Shown here one piece after another: positions 6,628 through 15,066 of a stretch of DNA of 24,627 bases (positions within the stretch are counted from its first letter, which is position 1; every line of letters begins with the position of its first letter). The DNA is taken from assembly GCA_041890515.1 (NCBI GenBank), contig JASDWX010000039.1:1-24627 (forward strand). Reading direction: 5' to 3'. This stretch comes from Colwellia_A sp041890515 (GTDB lineage: Bacteria > Pseudomonadota > Gammaproteobacteria > Enterobacterales > Alteromonadaceae). A program made the translations under genes and the position numbers. The notes under the pieces were generated by a model. It ran no database searches. It was not told the origin of the DNA and was given only the letters and a program-made list of their open reading frames with translations.

Positions 6628-8712
6628 ATGAAACAGTATAGAATAGAGTCAGGTAGAGCCTATCCCATAGGTACAACGGTAGAAGATTCCGGTGTTAATT
6701 TCGCTATATTTTCAGCTAATGCTGAAAAAATTGAACTGTGTGTTTTTGATGAACATGGCCAGAAAGAGTTAATGCGATTTGTGTTACCTCAGTGTGAACA
6801 CGATATTTGGCATGGGTTTCTTAAAGGAGCTAAAGCGGGATTAGTTTATGGATATCGCGTTTATGGTGCTTATAGCCCTGAATTTGGTCATCGATTTAAT
6901 CATCATAAATTATTATTAGACCCTTATGCAAAAGCCTTAACAGGCAAGTTTTCATGGTCAGATCGCCATTTTGCTTATGACGTTAATGACCCGAGAAAAG
7001 ACTTGTCTTTTGATATGAGAGATAATGCAGATGTTATGTTCAAAGCAGTTGTTTTGGACCCATTTGCCCCACTGATACCAAAAAAACCAATCACTTGGAA
7101 AAACACAGTGATTTACGAAGGTCATGTTAAAGGCCTTACAGAACTTAACCAGAAAGTCCCAAAAGAATTACGTGGGTCATTTTTAGGAGTAAGTCACCCC
7201 TCAATGATTGCTCATTACCGTGCTATGGGTATCACCACCATAGAATTATTACCTGTACAGCAATTTATTTCAGAACAGTTTTTGATGGATAAAAAATTAT
7301 CCAATTATTGGGGATACAACTCCCTTGGTTTCTTTGTTCCCCATAATAAATATCTCAATAATAATCAAATACATGATTTTCAACGTATGGTTAACGAACT
7401 ACATCAAGCGGGTTTTGAAGTACTCATTGACGTTGTTTATAACCACACATGTGAAGGTAACTGGTTAGGTCCTACGTTAAGTTTTAAAGGGATCGACAAT
7501 CACTCTTATTATCGATTAAATCCTACTGAGCCCCGTTACTATATTAATGATACCGGCTGCGGGAATACCTTAAATATTAGTCACCCTCGTGTATTACAGA
7601 TGGTTATGGACAGTCTTCGTTACTGGGTTCAAATCATGGGTGTTGATGGATTTAGGTTTGATTTAGCCACCATTTTAGGGAGAGAAGTACACGGATTCGA
7701 TAAGAGTAATGGCTTTTTAGATGCTATTTTACAAGACCCTGTACTTAATGGCGTTAAAGTCATTGCAGAGCCTTGGGATATTGGTCCTGGAGGCTATCAG
7801 TTAGGAGGCTTCCCCTCGCCATGGTCTGAATGGAATGATCGTTATCGAGATACGATCAGACGTTATTGGCGTGGAGATAAAGGTTTATTGCCTGAGTTCG
7901 CGAGAAGGATCCACGGTTCAAGTGATATTTTTGAACATGGTGGTCGTCAACCCTATGCAAGTATAAATTTTCTATGTAGCCATGATGGTAATACGTTGCA
8001 CGATTTGGTGAGTTATCAACATCGACATAATGAAGCCAATGGTGAGAATAATAGAGATGGCCATTCGGATAATCTTTCACATAACAACGGTGTTGAAGGA
8101 GAAACATCAGATAAAGCTGTTTTAGCGCTTCGATTACGACAAATAAAAAATATGTTAACCACCCTTATGGTTTCCCAAGGTGTGCCTATGTTACTTGCTG
8201 GTGATGAATTAGGGCGTACACAACAAGGAAACAATAATGCTTATTGCCAAGACAATGAATTAAATTGGTTAAGTTGGGATAATAAAGATATATATGCTGA
8301 AGAATTGAAGCTTTTTGTTGCAAGCTTAAGTCAATTAAGAAATCGCTTTCCTATGTTAGCGCATGATCGTTTTATTCATAAAGATGATAACGAATCGCTT
8401 GTGGATATTACGTGGTTTCATCAGTCAGGTTTCCCGATGCAAAAAGAGCATTGGCATTGTCATCATGCAACAACGCTGGGTTATTTGATAAAAGAAAAAT
8501 CACCGTCTGCACCTGTACTGTTAAGTCTTTTTCATGCGGGGCATGAGCCAATAGCATTTCAATTACCTGATATAGAGACAATCGATCATTGGCAAGTGAT
8601 CGTGGATACCACTTCAAATACTGAGCAAGATGAAATACGAAAAATACCAGCAGAGCGAAAAATAACGATGGCTCCATTTTCAACAATCGTTTTATTAAGT
8701 AATTGTTTATAA
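6628..8712 (+). CDS. glgX: Glycogen debranching enzyme GlgX (isoamylase type, GH13)
   Basis: Hydrolyses alpha-1,6 branches of glycogen phosphorylase limit dextrin, releasing short maltodextrins for MalQ and related enzymes; cytoplasmic. The 694-aa protein starts with a CBM48 domain (GVNFAIFSANAEKIELCVFD, 22-41). It then has a GH13 barrel with the four usual regions: DVVYNHT (268-274), GVDGFRFDLATILGRE (338-353) with nucleophile Asp345, VIAEPWDIGPGGYQLG (378-393) with acid/base Glu381, and FLCSHDGN (448-455) with Asp453. It is slightly longer than E. coli GlgX. GGAG lies about 8 nt before the ATG. Only 24 nt separate it from glgP, so the two are very probably co-transcribed, matching their coupled roles in glycogen breakdown. 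Confidence 0.95.
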   Translation: MKQYRIESGRAYPIGTTVEDSGVNFAIFSANAEKIELCVFDEHGQKELMRFVLPQCEHDIWHGFLKGAKAGLVYGYRVYGAYSPEFGHRFNHHKLLLDPYAKALTGKFSWSDRHFAYDVNDPRKDLSFDMRDNADVMFKAVVLDPFAPLIPKKPITWKNTVIYEGHVKGLTELNQKVPKELRGSFLGVSHPSMIAHYRAMGITTIELLPVQQFISEQFLMDKKLSNYWGYNSLGFFVPHNKYLNNNQIHDFQRMVNELHQAGFEVLIDVVYNHTCEGNWLGPTLSFKGIDNHSYYRLNPTEPRYYINDTGCGNTLNISHPRVLQMVMDSLRYWVQIMGVDGFRFDLATILGREVHGFDKSNGFLDAILQDPVLNGVKVIAEPWDIGPGGYQLGGFPSPWSEWNDRYRDTIRRYWRGDKGLLPEFARRIHGSSDIFEHGGRQPYASINFLCSHDGNTLHDLVSYQHRHNEANGENNRDGHSDNLSHNNGVEGETSDKAVLALRLRQIKNMLTTLMVSQGVPMLLAGDELGRTQQGNNNAYCQDNELNWLSWDNKDIYAEELKLFVASLSQLRNRFPMLAHDRFIHKDDNESLVDITWFHQSGFPMQKEHWHCHHATTLGYLIKEKSPSAPVLLSLFHAGHEPIAFQLPDIETIDHWQVIVDTTSNTEQDEIRKIPAERKITMAPFSTIVLLSNCL

Positions 8713-8736
8713 ATAATAAATAGGATTTACATAACC

Positions 8737-11199
8737 ATGACTAAACAAAATGCTGTATGTGAAATTACGACATCAGACAACAGTGTATTAATGAATGAAC
8801 ACACCTTTGCTGAAGATTTTGCCCGACATTTTCATTTTTCCCTAGGCCGAGATAAGGTACAAGACTCTCATTTATATCTCTATAACGCACTCGCCATTAC
8901 TATTCGTGACCGCCTAGTTGCTCAGTGGAGGAACACACGAGAAACGCGAGGTCATCAACGCCGTGTTGGATACATCTCCTTAGAGTTTTTAATGGGACGT
9001 GCACTTAATAATGCTATTTTAAATTTAGATTTGGATGATACGGTTCGTGATGCACTGAAAGGTTATTGTTGTGATTTAGAAGATGTAGAACAAGCCGAAC
9101 ATGATGCCGGATTAGGCAATGGAGGACTAGGGCGCTTAGCGGCTTGTTTTCTAGATAGTTGTGCAAGCTTATCTTTACCCGTGATCGGGTATGGCATTCG
9201 TTATGAATATGGCATGTTTAATCAAAAAATTAAAAATGGTAATCAAGTTGAACAACCAGACAATTGGTTACGTAATGGTAACCCATGGGAAATTGCCGCC
9301 CCAGAAAAAACCATAAGAGTAAAGTTTTTTGGTCATGTTGACGTTATTACAAAGCGAAATGGTGTGCAATACCGACAATGGAATAACACCCATGATGTAT
9401 TAGCAGTTCCATACGACATGCCTATCCCAGGCTACAAAAACGGCATAGTAAACACCTTGAGATTATGGAAATCTGAAGCGACAGATGAATTTGATCTTGA
9501 TGAGTTTAACGCGGGTAGTTATACAGAATCGGTTGCTAGAAAAAATCTTGCTGAACAAATTACGATGGTTTTGTATCCAAATGACAGCAGTGAAAATGGT
9601 AAAGAGCTTAGGTTGCGCCAACAATACTTTTTATCTTCTGCTTCATTGCAAGATACCATCAACAGTTATGTTGAACATTGTGGTAATAATTTTGATGAAT
9701 TCATTGCGTTGAATAGTTTTCAATTAAACGATACACACCCAAGTATCGCAGTCGCTGAATTAATGCGCATATTGATGGATGACTACGCCATCTCTTGGGA
9801 TAATGCTTGGAATATTACATCTAAAACGATGGCATATACAAATCATACACTTTTACCCGAAGCGTTGGAAAAGTGGCCAGTAAGTTTATTTAAAAATTTG
9901 TTACCACGTATTTTAGAAATTATTTATGAAATAAATGCCCGTTTTCTTCAGCAGGTTGCTGTTGAATGGCCAGGTGATTCAAGTAAACAACAAGCTTTAT
10001 CATTAATTGAAGAGGGGCACGAACCACAAGTACGTATGGCTCATTTAGCTATTGTGGGGAGTTACTCCGTTAATGGTGTTGCAGCACTGCATACTAAATT
10101 ATTAAAAGCGGGATTATTTAACAATTTTTATCAATTATGGCCTGAAAAATTCAATAATAAAACCAATGGAGTAACACCACGTCGTTGGTTGTCTCACTGC
10201 AACACAAGTTTAGCTGAACTCATTTCCAGTAAGATTGGAAAAGGCTGGGTTGCTGACTTTGCTGATATTGGACAATTACGTCAATTTGCTGAAAACAAGG
10301 CTTTTCAAAAGAAATGGCGTGAAAGTAAAACAGCAAATAAAGCTGCTTTGGCTGACTTTGTTGAACAGGCAACCGGCGTAAAATTTAATGTTGACATGAT
10401 GTTCGATGTGCAAGTAAAACGTATTCATGAATACAAACGTCAATTACTCAATATCTTGCATGTTATTGGTTTATATGACCGTATCCGTAAAGGTGATACA
10501 GCTGATATTACTCCTCGTTGTGTGCTTATTGGCGGTAAAGCGGCCCCAGGTTATGCAATGGCGAAAGACATTATTAAACTCATTAATAATGTCGCTGACA
10601 CGATCAACTTAGACCCAAAAGCCGCTAAGTACTTAAAAGTCGCTTTTATCCCTAATTATAATGTTTCTGCAATGGAAATTATTTGCCCTGCAACTGATTT
10701 ATCCGAACAAATATCAACAGCGGGTAAGGAAGCATCGGGTACCGGTAATATGAAATTTATGATGAATGGTGCGCTAACTATCGGAACGTTAGATGGTGCT
10801 AACATTGAAATTAGAGAGGCTGTTGAACCGGACAACTTTTTTCTTTTTGGTGCCCAAGCTCATGAAATATCGGCTATTCGTGATAATTATCAGCCTAACG
10901 ATATTATTGCAAATTCTGAAACATTATCAGCAGTTATGCATTTGTTAGAAAGTGGTCACTTTAATTTATTTGAACCAGGAATTTTTGATTCAATAATTAG
11001 TTCTATTCGTGACACACAAGATATGTGGTTAACGGCCTATGATTTTGACAGTTATTTTGAGGCTCAACGTAATGTTGACCAAGCTTACAAAAATCAAACG
11101 TTGTGGACCAAAATGAGCATATTAAATACGGCGGCCAGCGGTGTTTTTTCAAGTGATCATACGATTAGGCAGTATCGAGATGAAATATGGAAACTTTAG
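8737..11199 (+). CDS. glgP: Glycogen/maltodextrin phosphorylase (GT35)
   Basis: Phosphorolytic release of glucose-1-phosphate from the non-reducing ends of glycogen; a pyridoxal-phosphate enzyme of the cytoplasm. The 820-aa length fits the bacterial family (about 800-815). The PLP site is KEASGTGNMKFMMNGALTIG (664-683), with the Schiff-base Lys at 673. Further family blocks are EHDAGLGNGGLGRLAACFLDS (around 121-141), LNDTHPSIAVAELMR (330-344) and TNGVTPRRWL (476-485). The position between glgX and glgC supports a glycogen role (glgP) over maltodextrin (malP), though sequence alone does not fully separate the two. An AGGA ribosome binding site lies 11 nt before the start. Confidence 0.95.
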   Translation: MTKQNAVCEITTSDNSVLMNEHTFAEDFARHFHFSLGRDKVQDSHLYLYNALAITIRDRLVAQWRNTRETRGHQRRVGYISLEFLMGRALNNAILNLDLDDTVRDALKGYCCDLEDVEQAEHDAGLGNGGLGRLAACFLDSCASLSLPVIGYGIRYEYGMFNQKIKNGNQVEQPDNWLRNGNPWEIAAPEKTIRVKFFGHVDVITKRNGVQYRQWNNTHDVLAVPYDMPIPGYKNGIVNTLRLWKSEATDEFDLDEFNAGSYTESVARKNLAEQITMVLYPNDSSENGKELRLRQQYFLSSASLQDTINSYVEHCGNNFDEFIALNSFQLNDTHPSIAVAELMRILMDDYAISWDNAWNITSKTMAYTNHTLLPEALEKWPVSLFKNLLPRILEIIYEINARFLQQVAVEWPGDSSKQQALSLIEEGHEPQVRMAHLAIVGSYSVNGVAALHTKLLKAGLFNNFYQLWPEKFNNKTNGVTPRRWLSHCNTSLAELISSKIGKGWVADFADIGQLRQFAENKAFQKKWRESKTANKAALADFVEQATGVKFNVDMMFDVQVKRIHEYKRQLLNILHVIGLYDRIRKGDTADITPRCVLIGGKAAPGYAMAKDIIKLINNVADTINLDPKAAKYLKVAFIPNYNVSAMEIICPATDLSEQISTAGKEASGTGNMKFMMNGALTIGTLDGANIEIREAVEPDNFFLFGAQAHEISAIRDNYQPNDIIANSETLSAVMHLLESGHFNLFEPGIFDSIISSIRDTQDMWLTAYDFDSYFEAQRNVDQAYKNQTLWTKMSILNTAASGVFSSDHTIRQYRDEIWKL

Positions 11200-11280
11200 T
11201 CCTATTGCGTAAATTTATCAGGTGAATTTACTATATGAAGGCTTTTATTGAACGTTAGTTAATGATTATAAAGGAAAATT

Positions 11281-12552
11281 ATGAGTAATTATGAAGAAAG
11301 GCGAATCAGTAGTTTAACAAAAGAAACTTATGCACTAGTTTTAGCGGGTGGCAGAGGATCTCGATTGTTTGAATTAACAGATAAAAGGTCTAAACCCGCT
11401 ACCTTTTTTGGTGGTAAATTTAGGATCATCGACTTCCCGTTATCTAATTGTATTAACTCTGGCATTCGACGTGTCGGTATTGCTACGCAATATAAATCGC
11501 ACTCACTTATTCGACATGTTAATCGAGGTTGGGGACATTTCAAGAAAGAACTGGGTGAATCAATTGAGATATTACCAGCGTCTCAGCAAAAAGGTGAAGG
11601 TTGGTACATGGGAACGGCAGATGCTGTTTTTCAGAACATTGATATCATCAGGCACGAACTCCCAAAGTATGTAATGATTTTATCTGGAGATCATGTGTAT
11701 CGGATGGATTACGGGCCGTTACTCGCTAAGCATGTTGCTAACGGTGCCGACATGACCGTTTGCTGTATTGAAGTGCCGGTTAAGGAAGCGGCTGGGGCTT
11801 TCGGTGTTATGACCGTAGATGAAGAAAGTCGCGTGTGTCGTTTTGATGAAAAACCCGCTAATCCTTCTGAAGTCCCGGGTAAACCCGGTATTACTTTAGC
11901 GTCAATGGGCAACTATGTTTTCAACACTGAATTCTTGTTTGAGCAATTAGAAAAAGATGCCGCAGAAGAAGGATCAAGTGGCGATTTTGGGAATGACATT
12001 ATTCCTAAAATTATTGAATCCCATCGTGTTTTTGCTTTTCCATTTAAAGATCCAGATAGTGAAAAACAACCTTACTGGCGAGATGTTGGTACTTTAGATT
12101 CTTTCTGGGAAGCAAATATGGAATTGGTTGAACCTGAGCCACAACTTAATATGTACGATGAAAATTGGCCAATTTGGACCTACCAAGAACAAACCGCTCC
12201 AGCAAAGTTTATTTTTGATGAAGATAGCCGTCGTGGTATAGCGATAGACTCTACTGTTTCAGGCGGTGTAGTTGTATCAGGTTCTACCGTTAAAAGGTCT
12301 TTGCTATTTTCAAAAGTAAGGGTAAATTCATTCTGTGATATAGATGAATCCGTTATCTTGCCCGGTGCCATAATTCACCGAGGAAGCAAAATAAGAAAAG
12401 CGATAATCGACCGAAGTTGTGTTATCCCAGAAGGTATGGAAATTGGTATCAATCATGACAATGATAGAGCCAACGGCTTTAGGGTTACTGACAAAGGGGT
12501 GGTGCTAGTAACAAGAGACATGATTGTTGCGCTTGAGACTAAAAACACATAG
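11281..12552 (+). CDS. glgC: Glucose-1-phosphate adenylyltransferase (ADP-glucose pyrophosphorylase)
   Basis: Makes ADP-glucose from ATP and glucose-1-P, the committed and usually allosterically controlled step of glycogen synthesis; cytoplasmic homotetramer in the family. The 423-aa protein follows E. coli GlgC nearly throughout. The N-terminal nucleotide-binding loop is LAGGRGSRL (21-29), followed by KRSKPA (35-40) in the region of the activator-binding Lys39 of E. coli and FRIIDFPLSNCINSG (47-61). GTADAVFQN (111-119), the metal site SGDH (135-138) and the sugar-phosphate-binding EKP (Lys191) are present. A left-handed beta-helix forms the C-terminus from about residue 300. AAAGGA lies just upstream. 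It is 81 bp after glgP with no terminator seen between them, so probably the same operon. Confidence 0.96.
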   Translation: MSNYEERRISSLTKETYALVLAGGRGSRLFELTDKRSKPATFFGGKFRIIDFPLSNCINSGIRRVGIATQYKSHSLIRHVNRGWGHFKKELGESIEILPASQQKGEGWYMGTADAVFQNIDIIRHELPKYVMILSGDHVYRMDYGPLLAKHVANGADMTVCCIEVPVKEAAGAFGVMTVDEESRVCRFDEKPANPSEVPGKPGITLASMGNYVFNTEFLFEQLEKDAAEEGSSGDFGNDIIPKIIESHRVFAFPFKDPDSEKQPYWRDVGTLDSFWEANMELVEPEPQLNMYDENWPIWTYQEQTAPAKFIFDEDSRRGIAIDSTVSGGVVVSGSTVKRSLLFSKVRVNSFCDIDESVILPGAIIHRGSKIRKAIIDRSCVIPEGMEIGINHDNDRANGFRVTDKGVVLVTRDMIVALETKNT

Positions 12553-12580
12553 CAGTAAAGTATTAACAAGCACGTTATTA

Positions 12581-12610
12581 AGGTAATTTCTAAGATTGAT
12601 GAAATTACCT
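12581..12610. repeat. Hairpin 1 in the glgC-glgB gap
   Basis: AGGTAATTTC (12581-12590), a 10-nt loop, then GAAATTACCT (12601-12610): a perfect 10-bp stem about 28 bp after the glgC stop. It is AT-rich and lacks a good T-tract, so it is a poor classical terminator. It could be a processing or stability element, or part of an attenuator. Confidence 0.6.
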
Positions 12611-12613
12611 CGT

Positions 12614-12648
12614 TTAATCTCGCATAGACTTAAAATAGGCGAGATTAA
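12614..12648. repeat. Hairpin 2 in the glgC-glgB gap
   Basis: TTAATCTCGC (12614-12623), a 15-nt loop, then GCGAGATTAA (12639-12648): a second perfect 10-bp stem, starting four bases after hairpin 1. There is no T-run after it on the plus strand. Together the two structures separate glgC from glgB, the only gap of more than 200 bp inside the glgX-glgA series, so glgB may have its own promoter in the remaining 120 bp. Confidence 0.6.
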
Positions 12649-12772
12649 TCTACGTAACTTTGTATTAAATTGAGTTTAATGATTCATATACAAGTTATGT
12701 ATAAAACAAAATTTAATGTTGAATTACTCACAATTAACCGCTTAAATTTTTAACGCTATATCAGGAAATACA

Positions 12773-15028
12773 ATGAAGAATCTAGCAAAAACTGTTTTGG
12801 ATAACGACGAAGTCACGGCAATTATTAACGCTAAACATCAAGATATATTCTCCGTATTAGGTATGCATAAACACCCGGTTAGTAGCGGTATCATTGTGCG
12901 TGCATTTCTCCCAGAAGCACAAAGTGTTGAAGTTATTGATAACAAGAATAATAAATCAGTAGCCACACTCGACTTAGTTGAACCATCTGGTTTATTTGAA
13001 GGTCAAATAGGACGCCGACGTAATCTTTTTACTTACACTTTACGTGTCTCCTATAAAAGCGAAACAGTGATCATAGATGATCCCTACTCTTATCCTTCTA
13101 TGGTCAGTGATGATGACCTTTACCTTTTTTGTGAAGGTACTCATGAGAAAACCTACGAATGGATGGGGGCGCATGAAAAAGAAATTGATCATGTCAAAGG
13201 AACCCACTTTGTTTTATGGGCGCCAGATGCGTCACGGGTTTCGGTAGTGGGAGATTTTAACTTTTGGGATGGCAGACGCAATGTTATGCGAAAACATCCT
13301 GCGGCTGGTGTTTGGGAAATATTTCTTCCTAAGGTATCTGCTAACGCGAGTTACAAATATGAAATAGCCGATAAGAATGGTCATATTCAACCATTAAAAG
13401 CAGATCCGTATGCATTTTCAATGCAACTAGCACCCGATACAGCTTCAAAAGTAGTGCCTAGTAGCGCATATCAGTGGCAAGATGAAAAATGGATGGCGGA
13501 ACGCGCCACTTCTTCAAATCATTATCATGGTCCTGTTGCTATTTATGAAGTTCACCTAGGCTCTTGGAAACGAAACGTTGACGCATCTGATCGAAGTAAT
13601 GCTGGTGCTGGCCACTCACCAAGCTATTTAACTTATCATGAGTTAGCCAAACAATTAATTCCTTATGCAGTAGAAATGGGTTTTACGCATCTTCAACTTA
13701 TGCCTGTTAGCGAATTTCCATTTGATGGTTCATGGGGTTATCAACCTATAGGACTTTTTGCGCCTACTGCACGTTTTGGTAGTAGTGATGATTTTAAATA
13801 TTTTGTAGATTGTTGTCATAAGGCAGGTTTAGGCTTACTGCTTGATTGGGTTCCTGGGCATTTTCCTACCGATGAACATGGTACGGGTAAGTTTGATGGG
13901 TCTTGTTTATATGAGCACGAAGATTTGCGAAAAGGCTTCCACCCTGATTGGAAAACCCTCATTTATAACTACGGTCGTGCAGAAGTAAAAAGTTACTTGA
14001 TCAGTAATGCTATTTATTGGCTAGATCAATTTCATATCGATGGCTTACGTGTTGATGCCGTTGCCTCGATGTTATATTTAGATTACAGCAGAGAAGCGGG
14101 TGAGTGGTTACCCAATGTTAACGGTGGTCGAGAAAACTTAGAAGCCATTGAGCTATTACAGCAAGTTAATACCCGTGCATATTTAAAACATCCGGGGGTC
14201 ATGATGGTTGCTGAAGAATCAACAGCTTGGCCAGGTGTTTCTAAACCTGTAGACGGCGGTGGTTTAGGTTTTGGTTTCAAATGGAATATGGGGTGGATGA
14301 ACGATACGCTGAAATTTATGGAACGAGGTCCCATTCATCGTCAACATCATCATAACGAAATGACCTTTGGTTTAGTCTACAGTTTTAGTGAAAACTTTGT
14401 GTTGCCTTTAAGCCATGATGAAGTAGTTCACGGGAAAGGTTCATTGTTAAATAAAATGCCAGGAGACGATTGGCAAAAGTTTGCGAATTTACGTGCGTAT
14501 TATGGTTTTATGTGGACTCACCCCGGGAAAAAATTATTATTTATGGGCTGTGAGTTTGCTCAACGTGATGAGTGGAATCATGATCAAAGTTTAGATTGGC
14601 ATTTGTTACAACACGACAGTCATAAGGGTGTACAAACACTCATAAAAGATCTGAATTATGCATACAAAAATATACCTGCATTATATGAGCTTGATTGTGA
14701 TAGCCGTGGTTTTGAATGGGTAGACTCACAAAACAGTCAACAATCAATATTGATATATTTAAGAAAAGGTAGAGAAGGAAGTGCGCCTGCCTTAGTTGTT
14801 GTGAACCTAACCCCTGAACGTTATGAAAATTATTCTGTTGGCGTTCCTTTATTGGGCTATTACCGTGAATGTTTAAATACAGATAGCGCTAAATATGGCG
14901 GCAGTAATATGGGTAATGGTGGGGGTGTGAATTCAATAAATAAAGCTTATGCTGGTCAAGCTAATCACCTTGCTCTGTCTATTCCTCCCTTATCGACCAT
15001 GATATTTGAATGGCAAGAAAGCGAATAA
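12773..15028 (+). CDS. glgB: 1,4-alpha-glucan branching enzyme (GH13)
   Basis: Cuts alpha-1,4 chains and re-attaches them as alpha-1,6 branches during glycogen synthesis; cytoplasmic. The 751-aa protein has the long bacterial form: an extra N1 domain (about 15-120), a CBM48 domain (about 142-225, with FVLWAPDASRVSVVGDFNFW), the GH13 barrel and an all-beta C-terminal domain. Catalytic regions are DWVPGHFP (358-365), GLRVDAVASMLYLDYSR (424-440) with nucleophile Asp428, MMVAEESTAWPGVS (477-490) with Glu481, and LSHDEVVHGKGSLL (546-559) with Asp549. AGGA lies about 8 nt upstream of the ATG. pgm starts 38 bp downstream, so glgB-pgm-glgA probably form one transcription unit. Confidence 0.96.
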   Translation: MKNLAKTVLDNDEVTAIINAKHQDIFSVLGMHKHPVSSGIIVRAFLPEAQSVEVIDNKNNKSVATLDLVEPSGLFEGQIGRRRNLFTYTLRVSYKSETVIIDDPYSYPSMVSDDDLYLFCEGTHEKTYEWMGAHEKEIDHVKGTHFVLWAPDASRVSVVGDFNFWDGRRNVMRKHPAAGVWEIFLPKVSANASYKYEIADKNGHIQPLKADPYAFSMQLAPDTASKVVPSSAYQWQDEKWMAERATSSNHYHGPVAIYEVHLGSWKRNVDASDRSNAGAGHSPSYLTYHELAKQLIPYAVEMGFTHLQLMPVSEFPFDGSWGYQPIGLFAPTARFGSSDDFKYFVDCCHKAGLGLLLDWVPGHFPTDEHGTGKFDGSCLYEHEDLRKGFHPDWKTLIYNYGRAEVKSYLISNAIYWLDQFHIDGLRVDAVASMLYLDYSREAGEWLPNVNGGRENLEAIELLQQVNTRAYLKHPGVMMVAEESTAWPGVSKPVDGGGLGFGFKWNMGWMNDTLKFMERGPIHRQHHHNEMTFGLVYSFSENFVLPLSHDEVVHGKGSLLNKMPGDDWQKFANLRAYYGFMWTHPGKKLLFMGCEFAQRDEWNHDQSLDWHLLQHDSHKGVQTLIKDLNYAYKNIPALYELDCDSRGFEWVDSQNSQQSILIYLRKGREGSAPALVVVNLTPERYENYSVGVPLLGYYRECLNTDSAKYGGSNMGNGGGVNSINKAYAGQANHLALSIPPLSTMIFEWQESE

Positions 15029-15066
15029 CGATTGATGAGCAATAATAAGAATTTGAAGGATAAACA

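Noticed and set aside
7856..8686. Open frames on the minus strand inside glgX (7856-8107, 8016-8234, 8408-8686)
   Set aside because: Antisense to a fully motif-supported gene, with low-complexity His/Tyr/Leu-rich translations and no family features.
11328..12371. Several 60-90 codon frames overlapping glgC on both strands
   Set aside because: Shadows of glgC, whose motifs are complete.
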